The notes beneath the pieces were generated by a model. That model was not told the origin of the DNA, ran no database searches, and saw only the letters and a program-made list of their open reading frames with translations. DNA of 64,000 nt, from NCBI GenBank assembly GCA_037954235.1, contig JBBMOA010000006.1, forward strand, positions 25,925,541 to 25,989,540. The letters are read 5' to 3'. Made by a program: the position numbers and the translations under genes. Positions 1 through 11,960 of this stretch are shown piece by piece. Each line of letters starts with the position of its first letter. Position 1 is the stretch's first letter. Source of the stretch: Aulostomus chinensis. Lineage: Eukaryota > Chordata > Actinopteri > Syngnathiformes > Aulostomidae.

Positions 1-1408
1 CCGTTAGGCGTTAGAGCTGAAACATCATCCTCTATTGATCTGTGCTGTCCTCCCATTGTTTCACAGGTGTAGAGAACTTTATGCTCAGTTTGGAAATATT
101 TTCCTACATTAATATGTCGGCTAAGTCTCCAGCTTCCCTTGACCCTGAACAGGTTCAGCAGTATAAATAGATGGAATATGTTGGCTCTACCACCCCAGTG
201 TTTTCATGTTGTTTCCATTTTTACTCTTTTTTGCAGTTTTTTTTTAACTTAAACGTGCTAGAAAGGGATATTTTTGGGACATTGTCATCAAGTCATCAGG
301 AAATATTACTTTGGACTTTATGAAATGAAATGAATCTGGCATATTTCCAATGATAGCATCTATTAATGTGCAGGATTTAGTGGATGCTGATAAAAGTTTA
401 TTAGAACGGGCTCTTGGTCTTGATGGAGGTCTGAACACTAAAGATCTATGTGTCCCAGTTACAGCAGTTTAACTGGCTGGCCCAAGCCTACATGCACATT
501 TATTTTTATAACTTGAAGGTTGGAGCGTCTTAATTAGTCTGCTGTATGAACATATTTATCCTGATGCTGCTTTGGTCTGACCATCCTTCCTGCTTGGTGA
601 ACCTCATAAAAAGCCTGCTGCTCCACCACGTCTGTGCCTGCCATGTTTGCACAGTGGATGAGTGGATCCTTGGCCCTCTCCTTGGGGTTGTTTAGCTTTC
701 AGACCCCTGACAGAGGAAGGGATACTCCCGTGGGGCAACATGAAACACTACAGGTTGAATGAAATTCTCTCCGTACACTCCAAAGCTCTCTTCATCCCCA
801 CAGGCTCTGGGGGGAAAAAAGGCAGCAGAAAAAAAATGTTTAAAACAGGATGTTTAATCCAAGAAAAAGTATGGTGGTTGGAGTTCTTCTTCCCCTTTTT
901 TTTTTTACACGAGAGAGAAAACACTTTAAAAGAGGCCCAGCATGACAGTCCAGCATAATGAGCCATCACTGGCTGATATTAGGGAGTTTATTCATAGAGG
1001 AGCTCTAGAAGATGGCTTAGTGCAGGATGTTATCTTAATGCCACAACATGATAAATGATGCAGGGAGCAAAGTGTTAGGAAATAGTTAGGAAATATTCAC
1101 TTACATATTTTCTGGGACAAGAAAAAAACAGCAACATATTTTGCAGAAAATATAATCGAAGCAAAATCCTTATGCTCCTATTGTTTGCTGCATGGCAGGA
1201 AAAGACTAATATGGGCTTAGAAAGTGCAGGTAAACATGGTATTTAATAAAGCTGACATGATGGCAGGGAACCTTCTGTTCATATTTTATAATTATTCCCA
1301 TACGTGTGATATAATATTGTATTGTAGTTAAGTAATAGAACATCACTCACACACGCTGTCATCTAATGATAACGTATGAGAGTGAATCCTCCTTAAATAG
1401 TCCGCAGG

Positions 1409-1456
1409 GTGTGTGTGTGTGTGTGTGTGTGTGTCTGTGTGTCTGTGTGTGTGTGT
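1409..1456. repeat. (GT)n microsatellite, interrupted
   Basis: A GT dinucleotide run broken by GTCTGT units. Open frames that cross it on the minus strand encode only Thr-His repeats and are not genes. Confidence 0.9.
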
Positions 1457-2868
1457 AAATGATGTCAGGACCTGAGAAAGGGGCTCAGTAAAGCTCAGAA
1501 AATGATGCTGGTAGGGTCGGCTCCATCGACTGGGGTCATCACTGCTTGGGTAGCTTGATAGGTAATTCATACACCCTGTCTGTGTGGTGTTTGAAGGGTG
1601 TGTATGTTTTTTTGGGGGGAGGGGGTCAGCAGGCACTTCTTTTGTTAAACCTGGTGCACAGGCAAACTGTTGTATCAGCAAAGAAGGATGCAGTGTAGCG
1701 TTCAGTATTTAGCTCCATCCAGACATTCCTCCCTCTTATTAGCGACCTGTGTCCTCCAGGTGTTGAACCACGCAGCTGTACATGTAGAGCAGCAGGTCCG
1801 GACAATGTGCTTATTTGAATTTGCAGGTTTCCCTGATGTTCATTTGCGGAATGTTGTTGCGGAGCTGCACCTTGCTCAGGGTAATCATTAGCATGAGAGG
1901 AGGATTTAGTATTCTGCTCAGCTGAGGCGCTGACATAGACGGGTCCCTGGCTTCTGTTTCTATTAGTATCCTGGCCTGTGGCGCCACAGCCAACACTTCA
2001 ATGAGCACTTTCTCTAAGCACGGCCATTTCTCTACTGCAGCTGCTGCCCTTTTCACTCTCTAGCTTAGGGATACGAGAGAACACCCATAGTATTCTCATG
2101 TCCCACACTTCTGCCTTTCTTTCGCTACTCTGCTCACGATTTCACATCCAATTTGTCCATCGCCCAGTGACGCACATTCCCCCTAAGACCCCCCAGCTAC
2201 TGTGGGATCACTGGACTCCCTTGTGAGTGTGTATGTGTGTGTGCTGTTATTGATCAGGGTTGTGGCTCTGGGCTCATGCTGCTGTTATCACTGCAGTGTG
2301 GAGGTTGTGGAGGGGGAAGTGTAGTTCACAGCATGGAGACCCCTCAGGGTTGTAATGGGATTTACAGTACAGACAGCATGTTGTCAGTCAGAGCTTTTTA
2401 CTCCTATATCAACAATAATTTACACAATGAAACCCACAATAATAATTATGGTCTATTTGGTCCGACAGCTGGATAACAGTCCTGCTGTGTAATTAATCAC
2501 AAGGTGGTGAAGGTGATAACAGCAGCTCTTCTTTCAGATTTGTCTTTTAATTTAACACCTGGAATTAGATTAAATGCACTCATCATTCAAATGTTCCAGG
2601 TTTGTGTTCAAGGAGACAAAACCTCTTTAAAGCAGATTGATCGTGTTGAAAAACAGACCAAACGTGAAGGTAAAAAAAAGGAGAGATCCTCCTCGTCGTC
2701 CCTATTTTTCTCATCATCCCCAGTTTAACTTTGCTGTATCTCTGCTCGGTGGGTGTGGATCGGACTCTTATGATGGATTATACCTTGGGTCCGCTTGCAC
2801 GAATGTGAAAGGGTCCTTCCCTCCGTCCTCCCTACTCTCATTGCCATCTCGCTCATTCTTTTTCCCCA

Positions 2869-2888
2869 CTCTCTCTCTCTCTCTCTCT
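2869..2888. repeat. (CT)n microsatellite
   Basis: A short CT run in a pyrimidine-rich stretch. It lies inside a 184-codon open frame that I regard as a chance, low-complexity frame. Confidence 0.8.
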
Positions 2889-3006
2889 TTGGCTATTTCA
2901 GACATGTGCAGAAATGTATGCTGGGACACGCGTATTCACACACTCATATTCACATACCTGTATGGTTACACACACAGACGCATTGACTCACTCTTATACG
3001 CACGCG

Positions 3007-3031
3007 TACACACACACACACACACACACAC
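3007..3031. repeat. (CA)n microsatellite
   Basis: About 12 uninterrupted CA units, preceded by shorter CA-rich blocks from about 2937. Confidence 0.9.
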
Positions 3032-3313
3032 GCACAGCTGTACTCCCTTGCCAGCATTCCTCCATGGCCACAGTGATGAATTACTCTTAACAAAGCAAAC
3101 AGAGTCCTGCTTGTCCGGATCAATCTTTTCCCCATCTCAGCGCCGAACCACTGTCACCAGTAATTGCCAAACTCTGTGTAGTATGAAATGAGGGCCACTT
3201 TCACCTCTCCCTGGTCCTAAGCTAACCATAGCCTCAATTTGCTACACTTGTGCTCTGCTCTCTTGACTTTCATAAGCTGCCCTCTTCCTCCTCTGCTCCC
3301 TGCGCTCTACAGC

Positions 3314-3338
3314 CAGAGAGAGAGACAGAGAGAGAGAG
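3314..3338. repeat. (AG)n microsatellite
   Basis: An imperfect AG run interrupted by one ACAG unit. Confidence 0.75.
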
Positions 3339-4160
3339 CAACCACATCTGGGTGAGAAATATTGTGCTTTATAATACACATTTGATATGGCCACATGTTT
3401 TTCTGCATCATTTGAATGTGTGACTAGAGGAAGAAGTAGACCAGCGACACACATGTTCATCACCGGCTGTCACTTGCAAGTCGCTGCTCTACGCTACTAT
3501 AATTCAGATCTTAAGACGGCAACCTCATCTGGCCAAATCACCATAACATAATTTAAAGACAAAGGCTGCGCTGAGCTTTCAGCGTCATGTACATGTTAAA
3601 GGACCAGAGGATGAGAGGATGTTAAAAGCAGCAGAAAAAATTACTAAACTCTCCCTCCTGCTGTGCAGCCTGAATGTGCTGATCGTCTGTCAGTTCAGAG
3701 AAATATGTTGAAGTTTGTCCAGGACCCTGCTAGATATGACAGCCGTGTATTTGATGCGATACCTTACGCTATAATCTTCCACCATTCTCCTCAGTCCCAA
3801 TTCTGGTCTGGTTGCCAGATTAAAGCGATATTTCTCACGCAAAAAGTTTAATTTCTTTATCAAGTACTTGCTATAGATGTCTTGACTTCATGTCTGGACT
3901 TTTTTTCTGCTTTTCCCCTGAATGACATCTTGGTTAATCCAGGATTTGGAAAACATTAGACACATTTGTTTTAGGAAACTAATGGAGTCAGAAGAGTGAC
4001 AGTCATAGGCTCAACATGTTCAGCTCCGTACCACTGACCATGAACAGCTCGGTTGAAATCCCGGCTCCCAGATAGGTCAGACTCTGCTACCTAGACATTA
4101 TACTGCACTCCGTGTGAACGTCCACCAACGTAGTGTCATCGATGCACAAACTAAAGATGG

Positions 4161-4210
4161 GATATGATAAGATAAGATAAACCTTTATTCGTCCCTCAGT
4201 GGAGAAATTG
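4161..4210 (-). repeat. Short retroelement tail, family uncertain
   Basis: Read on the minus strand, this is a short block ending in AATAAAGG followed by (TTATC)n. That layout is common at the 3' ends of dispersed retroelements in fish genomes. Only about 50 bp survive, with no coding capacity, and I cannot assign a family. A chance (GATAA)n microsatellite is the alternative. Confidence 0.35.
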
Positions 4211-5583
4211 GCATATAAGGGAATAATGGGATTGGGTGCTGATACTGATGTTATTCACAGATAGATAAATGGTCAGCAATCAATTTAATAATCCAGATTC
4301 CATTCCGTGACTTGAACTGGACTATGATCTTGCTGTTCCACACACTGTTCAAACAAATTACTCAAGAAAAGAAGAGCTCTGGCATTGGGATATCTATGTA
4401 TGGAAAGATATGTATCGTAAACTGACTGGAATGAAAACATCAGTACATCTTGGGAGTTCAAGTGGGAACTGTGAGTTTTGAACCGGCGCTCTTTTTTTGT
4501 TTTTGCTCAAACAAGTATGAAGTCTGTTGGAAAACACATATGCATGAATTTGTGACATCTAATGGCAAGTAAATGCTAAACAAGTTACGTTTTTGTCTGA
4601 AACATGACTTTAATGTCAAACCAGCTTGAAAACTTTTAAAAAGCTTAACTGCCATATGTTGCCATGCACTGTGCCTCATGCCCTCTATGCATATGAATCA
4701 GTAACACTCTGCCAAGCTGATCAAACCCTAATAGTCTATTTGTAGTAGATATTTGTTTCTAGATGAGAATGTGTTGCATTCTGCTACTACAGCCAGCTGG
4801 GTGCAGCGAGCCCTGCTGATTGTTGGCACCCACATTATGACTCACAGCTCTGAACAAGTGTTGCTCGGCTTTGTGTGAGTGTGCGTGTGTGTCTTCTGGT
4901 GGGCTACTTTCATGTAAGCTGGTTGCCAGAGGAGTTTCTGTTAGTTTGAAGTTTTAACATATAAACTCTCTACAGGTGGTAAGCACACCTGTTCCCTTAT
5001 TCTTATTGCTGGACAGCCCAATCACGCAGCGTGCTAGGAGATAGATATCAAAGCCAGGGAAACACAGCTAACGTGATTAGAAGGCGGACACAATTAATGA
5101 TGCATGGCGGTGGCCAAAGAACGCTGAGGGAACTCGCTGTTTAATGAGCTAACACTGAGACCGTGCAGATGTGTTACACGGCCACTCAGTGTTGTCAGAG
5201 GCAGACATCTCCTTTCAGCAGAACTCTCGCCAATTAGCCCTATTATGGGAATTGAGGGGTCGTGATTCCAGTCTAAAATAGTGCAGACTTGTTGCTAAAA
5301 TTGGCATTAGAAGCACTGTGCTTGTTAAAGTCTGCAAGACTGTGCATTCTTTTTTCCTCTGCGGATGTGACATATCTCTTCCGAAAATGGTGCTACTGTT
5401 CAGCTCAACTACATCTCGGATCAACCAATAATTCCTTACAGGAAAGCAGCCATGAAAACTACTCCTCTCATTAATAATGAAAAATCCACACTAGTCCGTC
5501 CATAATTTAAATTTTTTTCTGCCTCTTACATTTTCCTCAGCTTGGCAACTTGCTGGAGCGTGTCATATATATGATAAGCAGAG

Positions 5584-5599
5584 GTGTGTGTGTGTGTGT
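5584..5599. repeat. Short (GT)n run
   Basis: About eight GT units. Minor simple repeat. Confidence 0.7.
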
Positions 5600-5772
5600 C
5601 CGCGTGGGACTCATCACACACTTAAATTGGTGCAGCATGGAGTTCATATAATGTTGTGGCTGAGGGGGGAATTAGCGACTCTATATATAAACCGCTGTCA
5701 CATGTGTTGTGAATTTAAGTGCATTTATCTGGTAATCACATGGGAGATCTCTATGTGCACAAGCACGGAAAA

Positions 5773-5827
5773 GCAGCAGCCACAACAGGCCAATGGAGTG
5801 ATGCTGCTGGCCTGTTGTGGCTGCTGC
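5773..5827. other. Perfect 20-bp inverted repeat (hairpin) with 15-nt loop
   Basis: The left arm 5773-5792 (GCAGCAGCCACAACAGGCCA) and the right arm 5808-5827 (TGGCCTGTTGTGGCTGCTGC) are exact reverse complements, separated by 15 nt. Pairing stops at both outer ends: the flanking A-rich left side does not pair with the right flank. The arms are not simple repeats, so a perfect 20-bp stem is unlikely by chance in this amount of sequence. In the ttc28 pre-mRNA it would fold into a GC-rich hairpin. No further function can be read from the sequence. Confidence 0.85.
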
Positions 5828-8800
5828 GCCGGGAGATGGGAAGGAGAAACAGGTCATTCACAATAAAGAGCTGTGATAGCCTGGATGGCACGAGACATGT
5901 ACGACACACGAGGATAGAATAACAAGAGGCATGTCTGCGTCTCCTTGATGCGCTAACCTTTGTCTGGCTCTCTCACCCTCTTCCTCCTACTGTGTAACCC
6001 TTTGGGCTACATCACTACTGTCTTTCCTCACTCTGGCCTCTGCTCTCTCCAGTCCTCTCTACACCTTATCTGTGATTCAGCTTGCCTTTACTCAATCATG
6101 TATGACTCCTTACTAGCAGAATCAAAAGCAGAGGGGCTCATGCCATGCTTTTCATTAGGGCTCTCCATAAAGGCTGACAGTGAGTCTTTTGAAGTATTGC
6201 AGGGCGGTTCTGGAGAAGGCACACTGTTGGGCAAGCTGAGCTGCTGACTCTTGTTTGATGAAGCAACTCCCAAGTATGTCCAAAGCAACTTAATGAACCC
6301 AACACAAGACGAGACACTGACAAGGATCTGTACCCACGACTGTGTGGCCGTGTGAGGGGAGGTAATAACTTAGTGGACTTTGTCTGTCTTCAGGATCTTC
6401 AAACTCAGCAAGCAACTATAACTAACTGAAAAACCACTCAGGCTCAGAAAGGCTTCCTCCACTTGGAAAATGTCACATGGTTCAGTCTTCCACTAGAAAT
6501 TCAATATATCAGCTGAGACTTGAGGCTGAAGATCTGAAGAGGCGTGAGGAGAGAGTCAGTTGGACATGACGACCCATCCGAACGGCTAATGGAGATGCGT
6601 GGTTTCCAGCGTGGAGAGCAAGTGTCGCAGCCAGTGTTTACAAAGAGAGAGGGTATTTTTCAGCCATGCTTGAGTTCACCGTCAAAGCCAATTACAGAAG
6701 TACAAATGAAGATGGAGGATGCGGTGCCTCAGGCCAGGAGAGTACAACACCAGGGCCAAGTAGCCTCCTCTGTCATCACTGTGTGGCTAAACAAATCAGG
6801 GACACATATGGTCAGGGCTGCTGATTTAATTTGCTGGAAATAATCACAACCATTGTGTGTGTTACCGTCCCAGACAAAGCGTAGTGGTTACACAATTTAA
6901 TAGTGGTTTTAATAAATGTTCAGTTGCGACAATAAACGCGTAAAAGATTCTGTGAAAATTTACTTTAACAAGGTTTCAATCTTTATGCTCTAATAAAGGT
7001 TTTATTGCCACCTCCAGTCTAGTTTGGATGGAAATCACTATTTCAGCCCAGAGTTTGCTCTCCTTTCCGGGTTCACCATCTGGCCTTGATTGATTAAAGC
7101 TCCTTTAAGTAATTAATGCCCACTTTAATTGAGACTCAGTCCCTGTGGCTGTTGGGATGGCGGAGCCAAGGATCTAGTTGAAAGGGGCGCGGAAATCTGT
7201 TTAGCACCCTGACCCTCTCAGCCTCACATCTCCAGGCGCTTTAGATGCTAATAAGAATGCAAGTATGCTAGCTGCATCCATGTGACAAATCGAGCTATTA
7301 ATCTCAGCAGTAGACTCTGACATGGTTTTTCTAACTTTGGAATTAATGTGCTGTGAGCTGCAGGCATATTGCCATTTTATCTGCTCCTTTATCTCTTTTC
7401 CGTTGGTCTATTGCAGCCATCGTTTGTGGTGGACGAGCACGTAGCGGAAAGAAAATTGAATTCCATCTGCCAAACAGTGCATTGTGACAGCATGTCACTG
7501 CATGACCTCGCAGCTTGCCACTATTTTGCTGTTTCATCTGTTTGTGATAAATGAGCAATATCAGTTATTCCCCTTTGTAGCACGTTGACTGTCATAGTGC
7601 GCCAGATGACACGTCCACGATCACAAGCCTAGACCTTCCACGCTGAAGGGTCTCTTTGTTTTTATGAAACCATTCCCCTGCCAGATAATACGAGACAGAG
7701 TGAATACAGAGTGCTCAGTGCTGATTCCACACACAAGACCGTGACCTTTTCCAATCTGAAGTCCCGTGTTGGCTGCCAGTTTGATGTGAGCCAGCCAATC
7801 GATGCCTGCTAGCCGTGGGAGAGTACTACAATGTCTCTCATACAAGAACCCTGGCTTTTACCTGGGCCTTACTGTCACCGCTCACTGGATAATGAAACAT
7901 TTACCCTTTAATTGCCAGCTCTACAAAGAATGATCAGTTTAATTTGCCCTCATTAAACCCATCTAATCTAATGGGCTAATTAAGGCCTTCAGATGGAATA
8001 GCAATCACCAGCCTACAACGCCCTTAGGGAGGAACACATCAATGGATCATAAATATTTTATTACATCTACCTACATGCAGATTGTAAGGTGCCTCAATTT
8101 GACTTGCATAAGTGCCAAACATGAACCTTTGATGTGACTTATGTTGTAAACATAAAATCTCCATAGACTCAACAGAGGATGGTCTAGAAAAGTCAGGAAA
8201 TACAGCAAAACAAAGTCGATCAGCTGCATTATTTCAGAAAACTTTCCCCCTTACCACCACTGCTGCTCACCGTGACACACACAGAATTGATGGTGATCCG
8301 GTGCTGGTTTAGGATTTGGGATTATTAGATCTTGGAGATGGTAATAGACAGGCAGCCTGGTCATGATTGAACCGGCGTGACCCAGTGCTCAATGCGGAGG
8401 ATGTAATGCTCCTACCAGCACCCCTGTGAGGCCTGACCTCAGACCTCTTTAGTCCTCAGGGGGGAAAGAGATCAGTACCTGCAGGAGGATGGATAGAAAC
8501 TTTCAGATTTGGCCTCAGAAATAAATTTAATTAAGTTCCTGCTCCATTGTGCTGTTCTGTGGCTTTCAGTCAAGTTGAAGGGCAGAGGGCCCAAAGCAGC
8601 AATCATTCCATTTCACTTTTTTCTTTTTTTTTGCCGTTCTCCCAGCTAATTTGTCATGGCCGACAGTTATCCCTGGATATTAAATTAAGCAGTTGACATT
8701 TTGTGTACCCAGCGAATCTACTGTGTCACCTTGAAAGTGCAGCAGGAGAGATATGCGAGCTACGGCAGAGGCACATGTCTGAAACCCTGGTCGACTCATG

Positions 8801-10833
8801 ACTTTTCTGGGTCACGTTGGAAACCAGGCAACAGCATCTATAGTTAAAGAGCTGAGAAACACACGGAAGAAAGGCAGCAATCCCTTTGTTCCTGCCACAC
8901 CATTTGTGCTAATCGGATCCTGGTCTTTGTTGAAAGCTTAATACATGTAATACTTGTTTGGTGGAGACAGGAGGGTGGGCTTCTCCAAGCATTATTGATG
9001 TATTTTTCTGCAGTTTGTATTTATGTGTGTGTGCAGTTTATGTGCAACCTGCTGTACACATTTGATGGTCTGATTTGGATTCCATTATGATGCTGGCAGG
9101 GGTTCTGTTCAGAGTCGTCACATTGCCCATCAGAAACCATCTGCAGCAGGCGCATCCTTAACACACCAAGCAGTGATGGGTGTGGCTGACGTGGCTTCTA
9201 TTGATTTCCACATTTGAGAGCATCTCTATTATTGCTGATCAGCGATCAGGGCACAAAGGCCTCCAACTACTGGAGCACAGCTGGAACAGTCTGCTCAATG
9301 ATAGACTGACTATTGTGGATGAGGAATTATGAGGCTGGTTGAGAAAAACATCACAGGGGTTTAGATTTTACAACTCTAAATTTGTTGGCAGAAAACTGCA
9401 GTTTTTCCAGTGCAGTTAAAACAAATGATCCAGAAAGTGAAGTGAAAATGACAGATTCAGGGTAGAATAAACGAATAGATTTTGCAGTCTTTAGCTGCAT
9501 GTCATGGTGCAACTTCTATCTACAGAGAAAGATGAGCTGTACCATCCAAAATCCACTGAGATATACATACATATATATCGTTTATCCATTGGGGGAGGGA
9601 TTACCGTACCTCAGACAGGTCACCAGTCAATCACATCAAGATAAGTTATACTCACATTTGCACCTACAGGCAGTTTTAAAGAGCAGTTATCCTAACAGAG
9701 GAAGCTGGAGCACCCTAACTCCTATGAAATATGCTCTACATCCAGGGTAAGAGATCAATTCCAAATTCCATTTAGAAAACAAGCATTTTAGAAGGTTTTT
9801 TACTTGTTGTTTTGTGGAAAGGTATGATAAAGCATAAATGAATTCCTCAGACATATCAGCATCATGATATCATTTCTGCGTTATTTTCGATCAATTAATC
9901 GCAGCTATATCAAAGCAATGCCCTTGCTGAAATCAGCACATGCATCTTCTCTCCTCCTGCTGGCGTTGAATCACTTCCCAGCTCCCATTCATGTCAGTTC
10001 CCTCATTTGAACTCCCTTCAGATAATGTTACAGACCCACTGGGATACAACTGCCTCAAGTATCCTGACAGGATTTCTGCAGTATGGGGCAGCAATACTTA
10101 AGTCAAAACAGGGTGTTGTATCTTGAAGATGCTTTACCTAATTCATGTGTAGTGTGTGATTGACAGGTTGGTGACCACTGAACTCTCAACAGCTTTATGG
10201 TTTGTCAATAATCCTGTTTTATAAGCTATACAACAAACAGTACAATCAGTTTTATCATGCAGGATACTGAGTGTGTTCTCGCAGTACACCTTGCCATCAC
10301 TGCTCCTATTGTTGAAGGTAAACGAGTCTAAACACAGCCGTGCTCTCACAGGCTAAGGGCTCCTTACTGAGGTTGCTGTAGAAGAGCCTAAACAGCAGAC
10401 GAGGACATATGCTGAGGCATTAATCTGCTAATAGAAAAGAAGCCTCTAACAGCTTGTCTTGCGCCAAACTCTTAATCTTGTCAACTTTCTGTTCAGCTGT
10501 TGTGACTGTGAGCCTTATTGTGAACAACAGAGCTGTCACTGAAAGAAAACCATCCATGTTTCATTGTAAGTGTCTTGTTAGGGGCTATGCCAGTGAATAT
10601 GTGACCATGGTGAGCAGGAGCTTGTTGTGCATATGCACCAAGAGTGATGGTTCCCTACAGTGTGTAGCACAGTGTACCAGAGTGAGTAACTTTTTTGCAT
10701 CATTTCCCCACTTCCTCCAAAGCATAAAAACATGAATATTTAAAACTACATCAAACAAGCATTCATCAAATATTAAAATGCACGAGAAACAAGAAAAGCT
10801 TTTCTCCCCTCTCTTACTTGTATGTCTTCACCA

Positions 10834-10840
10834 GGCTCTC

Positions 10841-10896
<56 letters not shown>
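10834..10896. repeat. (CT)n microsatellite, about 60 bp
   Basis: A long, almost pure CT run. Frames through it encode Ser-Leu repeats and are artefacts. Confidence 0.9.
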
Positions 10897-10899
<3 letters not shown>

Positions 10900-11240
10900 C
10901 ATACTCACACACATAACACACGTACTGACACACATGCGCGTTAGCACTCTTGGAATTTACCCACGGGTAAGAACGACAAACCTTCCCACTCATTGCACGC
11001 TTCTGTGGCATCAGCACATTGCTGCATTAAATAGGTGAGGCGAAGATGCAGAAAGGTGCAATAACGTAGCTGGGATAGGTGCTATCACAAGCCTCGGTTA
11101 GTGGAGGTTACAAGACGCTAAAGAGAACGTGAACTGAGAAGTCATCCATCCTTTAAGAGGAGATTGTTTTTGGCTGAAAGATTATATCCTGAGCTGTGGC
11201 TTTCAGTTGTATTTGTAATGCTGTATGTTGACGGGGCAGA

Positions 11241-11242
<2 letters not shown>

Positions 11243-11276
<34 letters not shown>
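11243..11276. repeat. (CT)n microsatellite
   Basis: About 16 CT units, with a second shorter block at about 11289-11301. Confidence 0.9.
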
Positions 11277-11280
<4 letters not shown>

Positions 11281-11795
11281 TACTGCAGCTCTCTCTCTCT
11301 CTTAACCTCACTCTCTGTGTGGCTAAGAGCTAGCAGCTGTGCTAATCACTGTAGCAGAACCTCTAAGTAGATGCTGCTCTGTTTTTAGAAAAGATCCTGT
11401 TAAGTGTGAATTAAAAAAATGCTGTGTTGGGGTAAAATCTTTCTCTCGGCCCTCTCACAATGTTCTAATTGCAATAGCAGAGGCAGCCTGCTGGTGTTTT
11501 TTCTGCAGATTTGTCCTCTCATGCACGGTTTAGGCCATTTTCCACCGCAGGAACTTGGGGCACGACATTAATCTGCCCTTTCAGCCTTTTCTCTTTCCAT
11601 TGTGGTGCGGACTCACAAGTTGGGGTATTAATTTTCTGACAGCCTTGATCAGGCTGTTCTCATTCACTTTTCGTTCTTGGCTCAAGGAACCAGGAGCTTG
11701 GAGAGAGCTGTCGGAACATTTGAAGCTATTATTTATGGCGACAGAACAGGGTGGTTTCAGTGAGACATCAGAACTTTTGCAGCCGTTATTTATTT

Positions 11796-11960
11796 CCTCT
11801 GCCATGGAGGTCATGTTTTTGGTGGCATTGTCGGTTTGTTTGTCTGTTAGGGGGATTATGTACAAACTATGATGATGGTTTTTGCCAAACATGGTGGAAG
11901 GGTGTATTATGGGCCAAGGAAGAACCTAACACATTTTGAGGCAGATTTGTCACTGCGACA
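11796..11960 (+). repeat. Dispersed repeat fragment, family unnamed
   Basis: The stretch with GTTTGTTTGTCTGTTAGGGG, then a 'GGTGGAAGGGTGTATTATGG' block and GGGCCAAGGAAGAACC, resembles a widespread non-coding repeat I know from many fish and invertebrate genomes. I do not recall a reliable family name. It carries no coding sequence, and its boundaries are approximate. No terminal repeats or target duplications were found. Confidence 0.45.

Noticed and set aside
2637..3191. 184-codon open frame on the + strand
   Set aside because: Low-complexity Ser/Leu, Thr/His and basic residues from CT and CA runs. No domain, no splice context, no homologue recognised.
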